DNA of 64,000 nucleotides, taken from contig NC_052354.1 in the NCBI RefSeq assembly GCF_009727055.1, positions 44,265,885 through 44,329,884 of the forward strand. Direction: 5' to 3'. This document shows, piece after piece, positions 35,269-47,500 of the stretch. Made by a program: the position numbers and the translations under genes. The notes under the pieces were generated by a model, which saw nothing but the letters and a program-made list of their open reading frames with translations, was not told where the DNA came from and did not search any database. Positions within the stretch are counted from its first letter, which is position 1. Every line of letters begins with the position of its first letter. Origin of the DNA: Benincasa hispida. Its lineage: Eukaryota > Streptophyta > Magnoliopsida > Cucurbitales > Cucurbitaceae.

Positions 35269-37004
35269 TGATAACTTGTAGAAATACAAGTTATTTATAC
35301 TATTTTATTTAGATATTGCAGCCAAAAAAAAGGAATATTGCGTCAATTGTAGAGAAATTAGCTAAGAAATGCAAGAATTATAAATTGTCGTCAATACACC
35401 CACTGACACCATTGCGATGGTAGAAAAGAATATTTCAAGTTTGTTTTGTAGGAAATCAAGTCATCGCATGCGTTCATGGCTCAAGATAAAAAAAACAACG
35501 CATCTACGTTGCATCTGTCTCTTATACACATCTAGATGTGTATAAGAGACAGATTTAGGAGGATCCTGACACGTGTACAGCTGACTATTGTTTATTTATG
35601 ACGAAATTGATCGCGTAACAGAAGGAATATTCACTCCACCATTTCCGAAATTTCCATAACAATAAAGTGAGGTCCACAAGTCAGAGAGTCAAAGTTGAGC
35701 CTATAAATAGCCTCTGAAATTCTATTGGAAAATATATTTGATACGGGCATATTTTGATATTTGTATATTGAGAGAGAGACTGGTTTGAAGAGCCTGATCG
35801 GAGAAGATCCGGGAAGATTTAAGAGACAAGGCCGAGAGGTGAGTCTCAAGGCAAATCCTTTCAATCCCCACCGTGGAAGCTCTGTACCAAGGTCACTTCT
35901 ACCGGACGAGCAAACCTGAGAGGGAAGCTCTTCTCTTCATCCACTCCATCCTCCGGCAGGCAAATCCACCGTCCAGATCTATGTCAAATCGTTGGCACTT
36001 TTTTGTATTTGTTTCTATCTCTTTACCATCAATTGTATTCATCTTCTCAGTCTATCATTCCCATTATGTATCAGACGCTAAATATTAGTATTGAATGTCA
36101 TGATCATTTTCATCTCCATCTTTCTGTCTATTTCCATTCCTCCATTAATCGCTTTCTCTATGATGTTTTCTTAATCCCTTGGTAATTAGCTTGAACCTAA
36201 CAAGTAAATTAATATGTGCTAAAGAAATGAATATGTTTAGCTAAAGCATGCTAGACGGCATCTTCACCTGTGAGAGCAGAAGTGAAGATGTCATTCCTCT
36301 TGTCGAGAAAAGGTTGGAAGAATGTGTTAACTAAAGCAAGAAGTACTTCCAGAGATGGAAGCAACCTTGCGTTCATTACGTTCATCCCTGTTTCACCACA
36401 GAGAGGTGGGAACACGGCCGATCACCGAGAGGTGTACGCCAAGGGAAAGCGGAACCGTAGTTATATCTTTAACACAATTAATAAACTTGCGATGTCTATA
36501 TTAATTACCCTTTCTATTTCTGTTTCATACATAAAGACTTGTCACCGCATAACACGACCCTTTGTATAATCTTCACAGTCGGTCTCAAACTCAGTATCAT
36601 GTATCAGTATCTTCTATCTTGTATCATAATAGCTTAGGTTTACTTTTATGCACTTTTATTTTATTATCGCAACTTTTTTTTACTGCAATATTTTACTTTA
36701 CCGCAATTTTAGATACCTGTACAAATACACTTTTTATTAATTGAAAAACCCTCGGTTGCATATATCACGAACGTAATGTATTAACTATGCAATCCCTGTG
36801 TTCGACCTCAGATCACTTCGAGAAACTTGCGGTAGAATTATACTTGGTTTCAATGCAAGGAAACTTATGACAACGCATAGCATACTACTAGCATTTCATT
36901 AATAACGCATACCTCTAGAAGTAGTATCACATAAAATCTGAATAAGCATAACACATCATCCACATTCCATTTCCATCATTCATCACTGTCCATGTGCTTA
37001 TTTA
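35269..37004 (+). mobile_element. LTR-like insertion inside copia B reverse transcriptase
   Basis: The RT reading of copia B breaks at 35268 (LLIGNEE side) and resumes near 37005 (KTIAFLVL side). The inserted piece starts TGATAACTTG and has no pol motifs. Near 36801-36850 it holds a TTCGACCTCAGATCACTTCG-like stretch typical of plant LTR ends. It is probably a solo or partial gypsy LTR. The YVDD codons are absent from both flanks and no target duplication is visible, so the right edge is deleted or rearranged. An adapter artefact (35515-35552) lies within it. Confidence 0.55.
35515..35552. other. Nextera mate-pair junction adapter (assembly artefact)
   Basis: CTGTCTCTTATACACATCT (35515-35533) followed directly by its reverse complement AGATGTGTATAAGAGACAG (35534-35552). 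These are two Tn5 mosaic ends head to head, the known circularisation junction of Illumina Nextera mate-pair libraries. It is not plant DNA. Confidence 0.97.
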
Positions 37005-37098
37005 ACAGTACCAGAAAAGCTATAGTTTTGTTGACTATTTTCTTGTAAACACGAGGTTCTCAATATTTTGTTCAAAACCATAAGATTTTATTACAGTG

Positions 37099-37460
37099 TC
37101 AAATCTTATATTCCATGACCAAGATGCTTGTTTTACCTAATAAGTTCTCGACTTTTGCCTTATACTTTTTGAACTTTTCTAGAGTTTCGGACATATGATG
37201 CATTAGGTAAATATAGTTGTATTTTGAATAGTTATCAATAAAACTGATGAAATACTCAGATCCTCCTCGAGCTTTAACATTCATTGGACTACAAAGATCT
37301 GAATGTACAAGTTCCAAAGGTTCTTTGACTCTAAGATCTTTTCCTGGAAAAGATTTTTGGTCAATTTTCCCTCAATACATGACTCACATGGAGGAAGAGA
37401 ATTGTCTTCTAACTAATTTAGTAGTCCATTTTTTACTAATGTCTCAATCCTATTGAGATT
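37099..37460 (-). pseudogene. Copia B integrase fragment
   Basis: The minus strand encodes MELVHSDLCSPMNVKARGG, YFISFIDNYSKYNYIYLM and EKFKKYKAKVENLLGK, the first half of the copia integrase core with the first catalytic Asp (HSD). It then jumps to SILVMEYKI and RT sequence (YGFEQN-like). The second half of integrase and most of RT are therefore deleted near 37130. Confidence 0.85.
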
Positions 37461-37474
37461 TATGTGTCCAAGTC

Positions 37475-38006
37475 TTAAGTGCCAAAGATAGGCATTAGGA
37501 GAAATCTTTGTTTCTTATTTTGAGTTTTGGTTGTTTTAAACACTTTTATGTTTAAAATTGCTTTTGCCTTAGTTGATTTTAACACATATAAGTTATTTTC
37601 AAGTTTAGCAGAACATATGTGAACAACTCTTGAACTAATGAACACTTCATTTACATCAAAAGTAACTTTGTACATATGTTCTAGTAAACAGGATACAGAG
37701 ATTAAGTTCCTTTTCATATTAGGTACATAGTATACATTTTTTAGCAAAATGTAAGCTTCTCTAAAAAAATAACTTGAGATCTCCCACTGCATGAGTTGAA
37801 ATGACTCCACCTATTCCCACCTTGAAAGTCATCTCGCTCTTCGTTAGCTGCTTCCAAGAACTAGTTTCCTGAATGAAAGTGCAAATATGATCAGCGGCGC
37901 CTGAATCCAATATCCATGATAAATGAGAACTTAATAAATCAGATTTACCTTGGTTTGCCTTCTCAGTTTTTTCTTTACAATATATTTTGGGCAATTTTGC
38001 TTCCAA
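37475..38006 (-). pseudogene. Copia B protease and pre-integrase region
   Basis: 38006-37761 encodes the protease with the active-site block WILDSGAADHIC. 37740-37475 gives the pre-integrase part, VYYVPNMKRNLISVSCLLEH and ENNLYVLKS. A frame change separates the two. Confidence 0.85.
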
Positions 38007-38749
38007 CGCCTATCAACATTGCAGTGGAAACATTTTCCTTTTGCAACTTTAGTCTTGCTCTTTTTAGCAGAAGACTTCTTCCTTTTTCCCTTTCTCTTCA
38101 TTTGGATACTTTTATCTTTTAAAGGACTAGACTTCTTTTCTGAAGGTTTTGTACTAGATGTAGATCCCATCAAAAATTTCTTTTGGGTAACAACATTTGC
38201 TTCCCCTTCTTGACTTTTATTTTTCGCTAATGATTTATAAATTTGGAGTTCATTTAGAAAAGTTGTCAAATAATAATCATTCTTATTCATCACAGCGCTT
38301 GTGCGAAAAGTTAGGAAGCTCTTCGGAAGAGATTCCATGATCATACTGACTTGCCTTTTCTCGCCTATGGCAACGCCATTTGCTTCCACAACATTGAAGT
38401 GGACCATCATGTACATAACGTGTTCCCTAACAAAGGTCCCTTCCTTCATGCGGGAATTGTAAATGTATCTTATACCATCGTGTCAAACAGATGAGGATGG
38501 TTGCCCAAACATCCCTTGTAACGACTCCATGATCTCCCTAGCGATGACCATGGATTCATGCTTTTTAGTAAGCACATCAGATATACTCACTAAAATATAG
38601 GTTTTGGCCTTTTCATTAGCCCTAACCCATCTGTCATAGGCATCCTGAACATTTCGGTTTGTATTTGAACTGTGAAGAGGAGGACATTCCTCCATTAAAA
38701 CAAATTTCAAATCATCAACAATTAGTATTGTATTTATGTTTATTTCCAA
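37931..38749 (-). pseudogene. Copia B gag
   Basis: 38749-38483 holds INTILIVDDLKFVLMEECP and AYDRWVRANEKAKTYILVS. A break follows, then 38449-37931 continues with VREHVMYMMVHFNVVEANG, MIMESLPKSFLTFR and a lysine-rich tail ending in the zinc knuckle CFHCNVDRRWKQNCP. In that knuckle the conserved His of CX2CX4HX4C is Arg, so zinc binding is probably lost. Confidence 0.85.
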
Positions 38750-39622
38750 TTTGAATAACCCTCGCCATTGAACTTATCAGAAGCTAAGAGTTGAATTATC
38801 GAGTTCAACATGCTAAAACATTAATAAATTCTATCAGAAAATTCCTTCTAAATCTAATTTTTTTTTATCAAAAATAATAAAGTACCCAAAGTTCTTTATT
38901 TATTTGTAACGATATTTTAGTGAGTCAGGATAGATGATACCAAGGGGCAGTCAAATACTTCTTCACTAAAGCAAGACATTCTTGACTGAACATTAATTCG
39001 AGAATAACTCTTTCTTCTATTAGTTATTTAGTTACCATTTTCGGTCAAGAACTTACTAACAACTCTTGTAAGTGTGACCTTCCATTTTTAGATTTGATAG
39101 AACAATATCAACAAGCCCCCGAATTGGAAGACAATGTTGAAGACGGAATTAAGAAATCCTATTCATTTTTTTAAGTTTAAGTTGTTCTTAATCTTATGTT
39201 ACAACCCTCTGAGGGGATCATAGCAGAAAACTACCTAATACCGCCTAAAAATGACAGTGGGTGCAACATAAGAATCTCACGGTTTAAACTAACAGAAGAG
39301 ACCGTAGAATATGCTGACACATTTCCTGCACCCACTTACTATGAACGACTTCCCCTATTCACGTTGTTATTGACCCATGCAAATACTTTCTAAATGGAGT
39401 AGTCGCGGTAAAAATGACACGAAGCCAAGGATGGATCCCACGGTGTGAACTCTTAGGGACATGAGAGCTAAAAATAATATATCATATATATTATTAATCT
39501 CCCACTGAAGTGTTCTAAATGTTTGGGTATATTCTTTTACTTAGGTGTATTCCAGCTAAAAAACATCCTAAGTCTATGTGGTTAATCCAAGTATAACGTT
39601 TATATTTGGATTTTAACCTATG
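38750..39622 (-). other. Copia B leader, first part
   Basis: Non-coding DNA between gag and the solo LTR, of the same style as the leader upstream of copia C gag (about 50600-50904). The open frame at 39196-39393 has no recognisable content. Confidence 0.5.
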
Positions 39623-39627
39623 ATGTC

Positions 39628-41760
39628 TATAACACCCTACAGTAATTTCAGTAATTTTTATTATTTGAGGGAATTTTTGGAATTTTTGACTTCAAGTGTA
39701 ATTGCAGGAAATTAATGGATTTGACGTTGAAATTTTTCAACTTAAAAATTTATGGCAGGAATTAATTTCATTTTTAGGAAAGAAAGTAAGTTAATAAAAT
39801 AAAGTGGAATAAGGAAATGAATAAAAGAAAGTTTATTTTATTTCCTTTGTAGTCTTTATTTTTTAAAAAACAAAAAAACAAAAAATCAAATTTTCCCTTC
39901 TCCTTCTTCCTCACGTCACGCGCCCCCCTCGTGAAAACACTCGCCGTCGAACCTCCCAGCAGCCACGCTTTCCGCCGAGCCCAACGCCGACAAATAGTCG
40001 CCAACCTTGAAGCGCCGCTGACCGCCGTTGTTTGGACTCGTCGGATCTGAAGCCGAACGCCAGTGCGTCGCCCCTTCCGAGCCACAAGCAGCCCTTCAGC
40101 CGTTGTTGCGAGCCACCCGAGCACTAAAGTTGAACGCACCTGGATCGGACGCCAAACGACCGTTATGAGCCTCCGCCCAACCGAGCCGCTCGTCCAGATC
40201 CCCTCCAGCTGCGTGTCCGTCGCTTCCGCCGCCCCAGTCGCACCTTTGCCGATCACTGTCGTCCCTTCTGCGTTGGGTCCGCTTTGGTCTTCGTCGGACT
40301 CTTAGATTTAGGTAAGAGCGGTTGAGATTTGGAAGGTTCTTAGTTGCCCATTAAATTTTGGATTCTTTTTTGTTGATGCCGATTATATTTGGAATTTAGA
40401 TCCAAGATTGGAGTACTTCAAAGTGCGCAACTTGTTGTCCAGCGGATTTGAGTTTGTTCGGCAAGTAGTTTGGTAAGCGTTGTGATCTTTGTTGTTGGTT
40501 GTTGGGCACCAATTGATTATTGGACTAAATGATGGTTTAATTTTATGTATTTTGAAGGTTCCAATTCATCATCCATTGGTAAGAGGAGATTTTGGAGGCA
40601 AAATCTTGCGAGTGTTTGTTGATCAAGTTTCGTTTGGGTAAGTTAATTGGTGATCGTTGGACTAAATTTGTATGTTTGGGTCTTGGTTCCAAAGATTAAA
40701 ATTTAGTATTAGGGGACTTAATTCTTGTTGGAGATCATTAGCTTGGATTAATATTTGAATTTGACTTCGAGGTAAGTAATCTTACTACTGAATTGCTCAC
40801 GGGCCAGACACTAGATATATGCCAGCATCATAGATGAATATTATGACAGAACGATAGCATGATAGATAGATAGTATAGTATGACTGATATATGTTCTTGT
40901 ATGAGAATCTGAAAGATTTATTTGTGCATGTAGATACTTACTAGTAGGAGGTGATACTTGATTCACTGAGGTTGTATTTGATATGAGGATATTGAGGCAT
41001 ATATGCATGTTGTATAGCCATGATATTGAGGTGTATATGTATGTTATAGAACCATGTTGTGATAATTGTGATGTTGAGATTGTGATAATATCTTTACTGG
41101 TTAGTTAGATGCCCACTAGATATTATGTTTCCTTCGGAATTCACCAGATATTGTGTTTCCTTCAGGATTCACCAGATTGTGTTTCCTTCGGGATTCACCA
41201 GGGGTTGTTTCACCAGAGGTAGTGAGCATACTTAACTACAGTAGGATAGAAATCAGTTTTTCATGTATGTATGTGTCCCATGAGAACTAAAGCAGTTTTT
41301 ATGTTCTACCAGAGGTAGGCATCTAGAAGACATAAATGTCTAGCCCGACCCCAGTAGTGGGGTTACTTACTGAGTATTTTATATTCATCCTTTCTCATGC
41401 TATTGTTTCAGGTAAAGATAGAGACGCACCGACGATTGACAAGCGGAATTCGTGATCGAGCCACTAGGACCAGTTTTATGCTTCCGCTCATGATATTTAG
41501 ATTTCTTTCCATGTTTTTTTCAACTTTTAGTTTTGTTGTTTGAAACTTACTATTAAGAATTGTTTTCAGACTTATTATTATCATTTATGATTTATGACTA
41601 CCCTATTATTTATTTTAATATTTGAATTTAATGAAGGACTATTGAACTTACCTTATTTATTTAGCATTTATTTCACCATAAAACGATGTCGTTTTAAGTT
41701 CTATGCATGCATGTATTTAGTAACGGCCTAACTTAAGTCCTAGGGGGTCGGGTTGTTACA
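39628..41760 (+). mobile_element. Solo LTR (gypsy-like, 2133 bp), TSD ATGTC
   Basis: Starts TATAACACCCT and ends GGGTTGTTACA, consistent with the TGTAACA...TGTTACA ends of Del/Tekay-type LTRs with one changed base. It is flanked by perfect 5-bp duplications ATGTC (39623-39627 and 41761-41765). No PBS, polypurine tract or pol lies inside. The GC-rich part around 39900-40300 gives open frames on both strands that look spurious. Confidence 0.85.
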
Positions 41761-41765
41761 ATGTC

Positions 41766-42736
41766 TAAGTGATAAAATCATTTTATTATCTCACACCGCA
41801 CTTGTATGCTCATAAAACTGGGTTATCAACGCTCAATAATTCGATTATAATCTCCATGTAGCAGATGTTTCGTAAACTGTAACTTAAATACCTCCAGCCT
41901 TAGACAGGATTATAGACCGATTGAGTTTGTAACCAAAGTTTTACAAGATAATGACCTATTTTAACTATTAAAACAAGTTGTTATTTGTTAACCCTAAGTG
42001 AGCATGTTGCTTCAATTTGTTATAGATTTTAAATATCTAACTTATTTTATAACACTTTATAAAATTATAAACATGCTATAACATACATCAAGCATTCCAG
42101 ATTTTAATATAATAATTATATTAAACACATGAAACCCTAATCGTACATACTATATATTATAACATTTTATAACATATTTTCAATGCATGATTCATGTTTC
42201 CTATGGTGGGATTTTAAATCTACATGGCATGCTTTATGCACATACAAGACTTAATTTAATTGAACATACATTCATAATGCATAAATAATTAAACACATAC
42301 TGAAATGGGCTAGTTTTGGCATCCTAAATAAGCAAACAAATTAATTATTACATTAATAATTAAAAATCAGCTTCCCAAAGCCTCTAGACCGCACAAACTG
42401 AATCGAACCAGACCTGAACCATCTGAACTGGACTTCCATGGCTTCAAAAAGGGTTGAACCGGTCAAAATCAAGTTGAATCGGAACACCAAGGCCTGAACT
42501 GGTCAAACCGATTTAGTCGAACCATTGGATGAATGGCACGCGCAGAAACTGGGTTGGGATGAACAGTGTCGCAACGCTTCATCCTAGCGTTGCAACGCCT
42601 CGGGATATCTTCTTGATATCTGGGCTAGTTGAAGAACGACGTTGCAACATTATGAAGGTAGCGTTGCAACACTGTCTCATAGAGGCTTCAATTTTAAAAT
42701 TCTACTGCTGAGCTTACTCCGGATTGTATGAACCGT
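41766..42736 (-). other. Copia B leader, second part (inferred)
   Basis: Non-coding sequence continuing from 39622 once the solo LTR is removed. It contains the rare GC-richer stretch 42370-42720. No gene. Its assignment to copia B rather than C is positional. Confidence 0.4.
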
Positions 42737-44194
42737 TGAAGGTCCTGGAACAGAACAATGGGATCGACCAAATACACAAAATTTACAGAACATAAACTTT
42801 ACAGCAAAAACATATAGATTATGCATTTAAAAGAAAATTGCAGATAAATTGCAAAATAGTAAAAGGGTTTAAGAAACCTTACCCTTGAAAAACTCTTCTT
42901 CATAGGATTCCTTCTTCAAATCTTGTCACGAACAATCTCGAACCCTCTAGGCGCCAATGAGGATACCACCACGAACGTTACCTATGTATTCTCTGGATGA
43001 GAATCCAAAAGTTTTGTGAGCTCTCTTTTTACTTCCCCACTACCACATTTTCATAAATCAATTTAATATATAAATTTGTATGATAACTACCTCATCATAT
43101 AATATATATTAAACTATATGTTATATCAAATATAACACATAACTTATAGTGTCTATTCTCTTACCAATGACATTTAATATAAATCCCATTTATATTAAAT
43201 TTAGTTATGTGAATCAAATTCATATAATTAATATTTGAATCGTATTCAAATATTTATTTCCTCTTAAATAAACTTTATATTATAGTGTATCAAAATATAT
43301 TATAGTAATTATATCATATATAATTAGATTAAATTAATTATATCACATATAACTAATTCTCTCAATGAATTTGAACAATTAAAATTAATCCAAAAATTGA
43401 TTCTCATTAAATCTCGTTGAGCTATAGAGGAGACTTCATGGACCTGTAGCTTGAAACTCCAACGGTACATGAATAATTAATTAAATTATTCACCATCTGT
43501 TAACTGTCATGCACTCCACTGACGACGGTTGCATTCTGCACACTACTGATATATTTCTGTGTTCATTGGATATAACCAATCAACAGTACGACGACCTTTC
43601 ACAAATTGCTCATAAGTACAGCTAGGCCAAAATACCGTTTTTCTCCTATGGTTACATCTAATTCCTTAAATACTACTGATCCCTCTAATGAACAATAAAT
43701 CATAGTCCAATTATGACCAAACCCCTCTCGGGCCAAGAGAGGGTGTGGCGCTACATTGTTCAATCTCCGGAACCAGCTCTTAAGGGAGTAATTTATCTAC
43801 TTGCCCCAACATTGGGGAAGGAGTGAATTCCTTCTTGTATAGTTGTGTTCTCAGCTCCCCAATCAAATGAATCCCTAAAATGGTAGGCTTGTTGAGTCGA
43901 TGATCTGGCCACTCTCATCCATATAAATCAAAGGACCGCCTTTATAGGCAGAAGTTCACAACTCACTAGGATTCAGGTCATGTTACCTATGGTCATCCTG
44001 GTTAAATGTAAGTCTCTCTTATGAACGGCGTTATATAATGAGACTTAACATTTCGTGGTCTGATCTTATATAAACTCCTTTGTATAAAATATCCCCGCTC
44101 ACATATCTCCACATAAATGATCAGGATCAGATCATTTGTAGTACTTTACAATAATTTTAACATCTACAAAGCATGTCATACTCGTAGTGTTACC

Positions 44195-46285
44195 TGAAGG
44201 AACTTTTAACGAAAAGCATCCATAAGCACGTTCGAATCTTTTCGATTTTATTGTGATCGAAATATAACACATACATTCCAACAGATAGTTATGCAAATTA
44301 ATACTAATTAACGACGTGCTTCGATAAATGAAATACAAGGAAAAGAGTTCTCATATCAGTTGAAGACTCTCTTCAAACGTTGAACTCATAAGCAGTGGAA
44401 GAACCTCTACGCGCTGTATCACCCAACAAATCAGTCGGCTGTGGCAGCACGATCGTCTACACGAACGATAGCAACACAAACAGTCACGATCAAGAAAGCA
44501 GTGGGGACGACACCACCAGTTAGAGCTCTTAGTATTCTCGGAGTGAGAATCCAAAGTGTGGTCTTTGGTGAATTTGGTAGAGGTAGGAGAAAAAACAAAT
44601 TGTGTAGACGATAAACAAGTGGGAGAGAAAGAGCTATCGAATAGCAGGGATGCTTATCGTTTAGAAGAAGCTACACGATCGTGTAGGTTTTACTAAGCGA
44701 TTGTTTAATAAAAGGTAGACGATCGTTTAGAAAACTCGGCACGCTATACGATCGTTTAGGGACAGGCGTGCGATCGTTTAGGTGCTGGTGTGCAATTTTT
44801 TAAACAATGAGCTACTATCGTATAGGCTCTCAAGCTAGACGATAGTTTACATTTCCCCACCGATTGCGAATTTTTGAACTTTTTTCAAAATGAAACAAAT
44901 TTTTATTTTATTCTTCGGTTACAATAACCGACTTTGGATTCTCCTACTATCGCATGATCGAGGAGAGGTTTTCGGCCAATTATCATATAATTAACCAATT
45001 TAATAATTAATGAATATAATCATATTATATTCTTACCCTATAGTTTGATATCACATATCTACTATAGTAATTTCTCCTCCACTTGATATAAATCATATTT
45101 ATATCTAATTTCCTCCAAAATAATGTATCTCATACATTTAGTCAATATATCATTATATTAATCGAACTCCCTCTTGTCAATTTAAACATTTCAAACTGAC
45201 CCAAACACTAATTCTCGACTTTATCCAAGCTACCCAGGGATCTAATGGACTTGTGGCTCGAAGGCTCCAATGGTACATGAATAGCTAACTAAACTCTTTA
45301 GCCACGAGATCCACCATCCGTTAACTGCCAGGCATTCCACTAAAAACCAACAGCTGAACTCTTCTTACACCAGATATATTTCTGTGTCCATCAGGATATA
45401 ACCAATCATGAGTACCATGACCCTTCACAGATGCTCATAAGTACAGTTCGGCCAATTTACCATTTTGCTCCTGTATTTTACATCTCACTCCTTAAGTACC
45501 ACTGATTCCTCTAATAAACAATACAACATAGTCCAACTATGTGTGAACGCCTCTTAGACCAAAAGAAGGTGTGTGGCGTCACATCGTTCAAGCCCTAGAA
45601 TCGGCCTTTAAGGGAGCTATCTATTTACTTACCCTGCTTCGGGGAAGGAGTGAATTCTATCTGTTTGTAGCTGAGTTCCCAACTCCCAAATCAGATGAAT
45701 CTCCAAAATGGAAGGTTTGAAATCGGCGACCTGGCACTCGCACCCATACAAATCAAAGGACAGCTCTCAATGGCAGGAGTTCCCAACTCACTCAGGATTG
45801 AGGTCATGTTACCTCATTTGCTCATCCAAAATGAAGTTCTCTGTCATGAACGGTGTTATATAACAAAGACGTTAACACTTCATGGTCAAGTCTTATACAA
45901 ACCTCTTTGTATAGGACGCCTCTGCTCGCATTCCCCTACACGAATGATCAGGATCAGACCATCTGTGACAAGTCACAACACTTTATGGACCATTCCACAA
46001 AGTGGACCGCATCCGTAGCATTACCAGGATAAGGTTTCCCTCCTATATCTATATACTACAGACCATTTTGGTTATCATTCAAGACATGATCCACTTGTAT
46101 GTCACCACATACATGCTTAAGTTACATATAGATAAAGGGGATTTTATGTTTATTGGTTTGTGGTAAAGCAAATAAAACATACAACTGAGCAAAAATAAGA
46201 TGTGAATTAAATATCATATATTATACAACACAAGCGTTCGTACAAACTGCTACGGACACGAGACTTTAGGGCATCAACCTCGACA
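44195..46285 (-). mobile_element. Solo copia LTR inserted in the LTR of copia C (2091 bp)
   Basis: On the minus strand it starts TGTCGAGGTTGATGCCC and ends GTTAAAAGTTCCTTCA, the same style of ends as the surrounding LTR. The outer LTR sequence continues across it (GTAGTGTTACC on the left, ACTAAGATAAGG on the right). The flanking pentamers TTACC and ATACT are consistent with an eroded target duplication. It includes an array of CGATCGTTTAG-like motifs at 44640-44870. Confidence 0.65.
44640..44870. repeat. Irregular array of CGATCGTTTAG-like motifs
   Basis: About eight variants of (A/G)CGATCGTTTAG occur in 230 bases (for example near 44659, 44676, 44699, 44731, 44752 and 44771), with irregular spacing, inside a solo LTR. 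Confidence 0.7.
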
Positions 46286-46697
46286 ATACTAAGATAAGGT
46301 ATCCAACTTTATCCATCTACTACAGGCCATTTAGGTTATCACTTAAACATGATCCACATGTATGTCTCTACAAACATGTTTAAGCTACAAAGATAACCTT
46401 GGATGTTAGTTTATTGGTTTGTGGTTAATGCAACTAATTTTAAGATAAAACATCTCATATTTTATTACATAAATAAAATGAAATTATGGATCCCTACGAG
46501 ATTTAGGACATAAACCCCAACAATCTCTCACTTGACCTAAAGCTAGTGGGGCCTACAATGTAAAAGTCATACTAAAATACAAAGTACACAAACAATAAAC
46601 TTAGGCATAACATGCCCAATACAAAACTCCCCCTTGCTCTAGTCTAAACATGGCCTGTTCCATAAAACCCACACTTTGCAGGTGACCCTTAAATACC

Positions 46698-47500
46698 TTA
46701 GTCGTGAGGGCCTTTTGTAAATAAACCAGCAACAATGTACTCTGAAGCTATCTGCATGACAATCACGTCCCCTCGATGCACAATCTCTCGAATGAGATGA
46801 TACTTCTGCTCTATGTGCTTCTCGTATTTGTGACTCCAAGGCTCTCGAGAATTAGTCACAACACTACTATTATCACAATAAAGTATGATGGGCTTTGACA
46901 TGTCTGGAATATCTTCCAAATCAGTCAGAAACTTTCTGAACCAAACAACTTCCTTAGCAGCTTCACAAGCTGCTATGTACTCAGCCTCCATGATGGAGTC
47001 AGTAATGCACCCTTGTTTTGTGCTCCTTCAGACTAATGCTCTTTCGTTAAGAGTGAACATTGATCCTAATATGAATTTCCTAGAATCCTTATCAGTCTAA
47101 AAATTAGAGTCTGTGTATCCTGTAAGGATTAAATCCTTAGAACCATATACGAGCATGTAGTCCCTCATTATCCATAGATACTTGAGAATATTTTTAACGG
47201 CGGTCCAATGAACATATCCTGGATTAGACTAATATCTACTAACTATCCCCACCGCATAGCAGATGTTAGGTCTAGTTGAGGATATTTTTAACGGCGGTCC
47301 AATGAACATCGCATACATCAGTCTGCCAACAGTTGATGTATAAGGGATTTGTCTATTTTCTCAACTTCTTGAGGTGTCTTAGGGCACTGTTCCTTAGACA
47401 ATGTAACTCCATGCCTGAAAGGTAGCAAACCTCTCTTGGAGTTCTGCATCGAATACTTGATAAGCATTTTGTCAATGTGCGATGCTTAAGACAGAGCTAG
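46698..47500 (-). pseudogene. Copia C RNase H and RT C-terminus
   Basis: 46991-46698 encodes MEAEYIAACEAAKEVVWFRK, LYCDNSSVVTNSREPW, HIEQKYHLIREIVHRGDV and AGLFTK, a well-kept copia RNase H end with the D-N catalytic region. The upstream RT C-terminus (47480-47330) is frame-broken. It carries a short duplication of TATTTTTAACGGCGGTCCAA at 47187-47216 and 47282-47311. Confidence 0.8.

Larger units (their letters stand above)
42737..46522 (-). repeat. 3' LTR of copia C, interrupted
   Basis: Net about 1.7 kb after removing the inner solo LTR (42737-44194 plus 46286-46522). On the minus strand it starts TGTTGGGGTTTATGTCC and ends CCAGGACCTTCA. The AT-rich part 43050-43400 resembles, inverted, the LTR at 15131-17082, so the two belong to related families. 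Confidence 0.65.

Noticed and set aside
35515..35552. Perfect palindrome considered as a binding site or bacterial Tn5 insertion
   Set aside because: The sequence is exactly two 19-bp mosaic ends used in Nextera chemistry with no IS50 sequence beside it, so a library artefact is the better explanation.
39774..40305. Open frames of 80-160 codons on both strands
   Set aside because: They lie in the GC-rich part of the solo LTR 39628-41760, overlap each other, and show no domain. GC-rich DNA has few stops.
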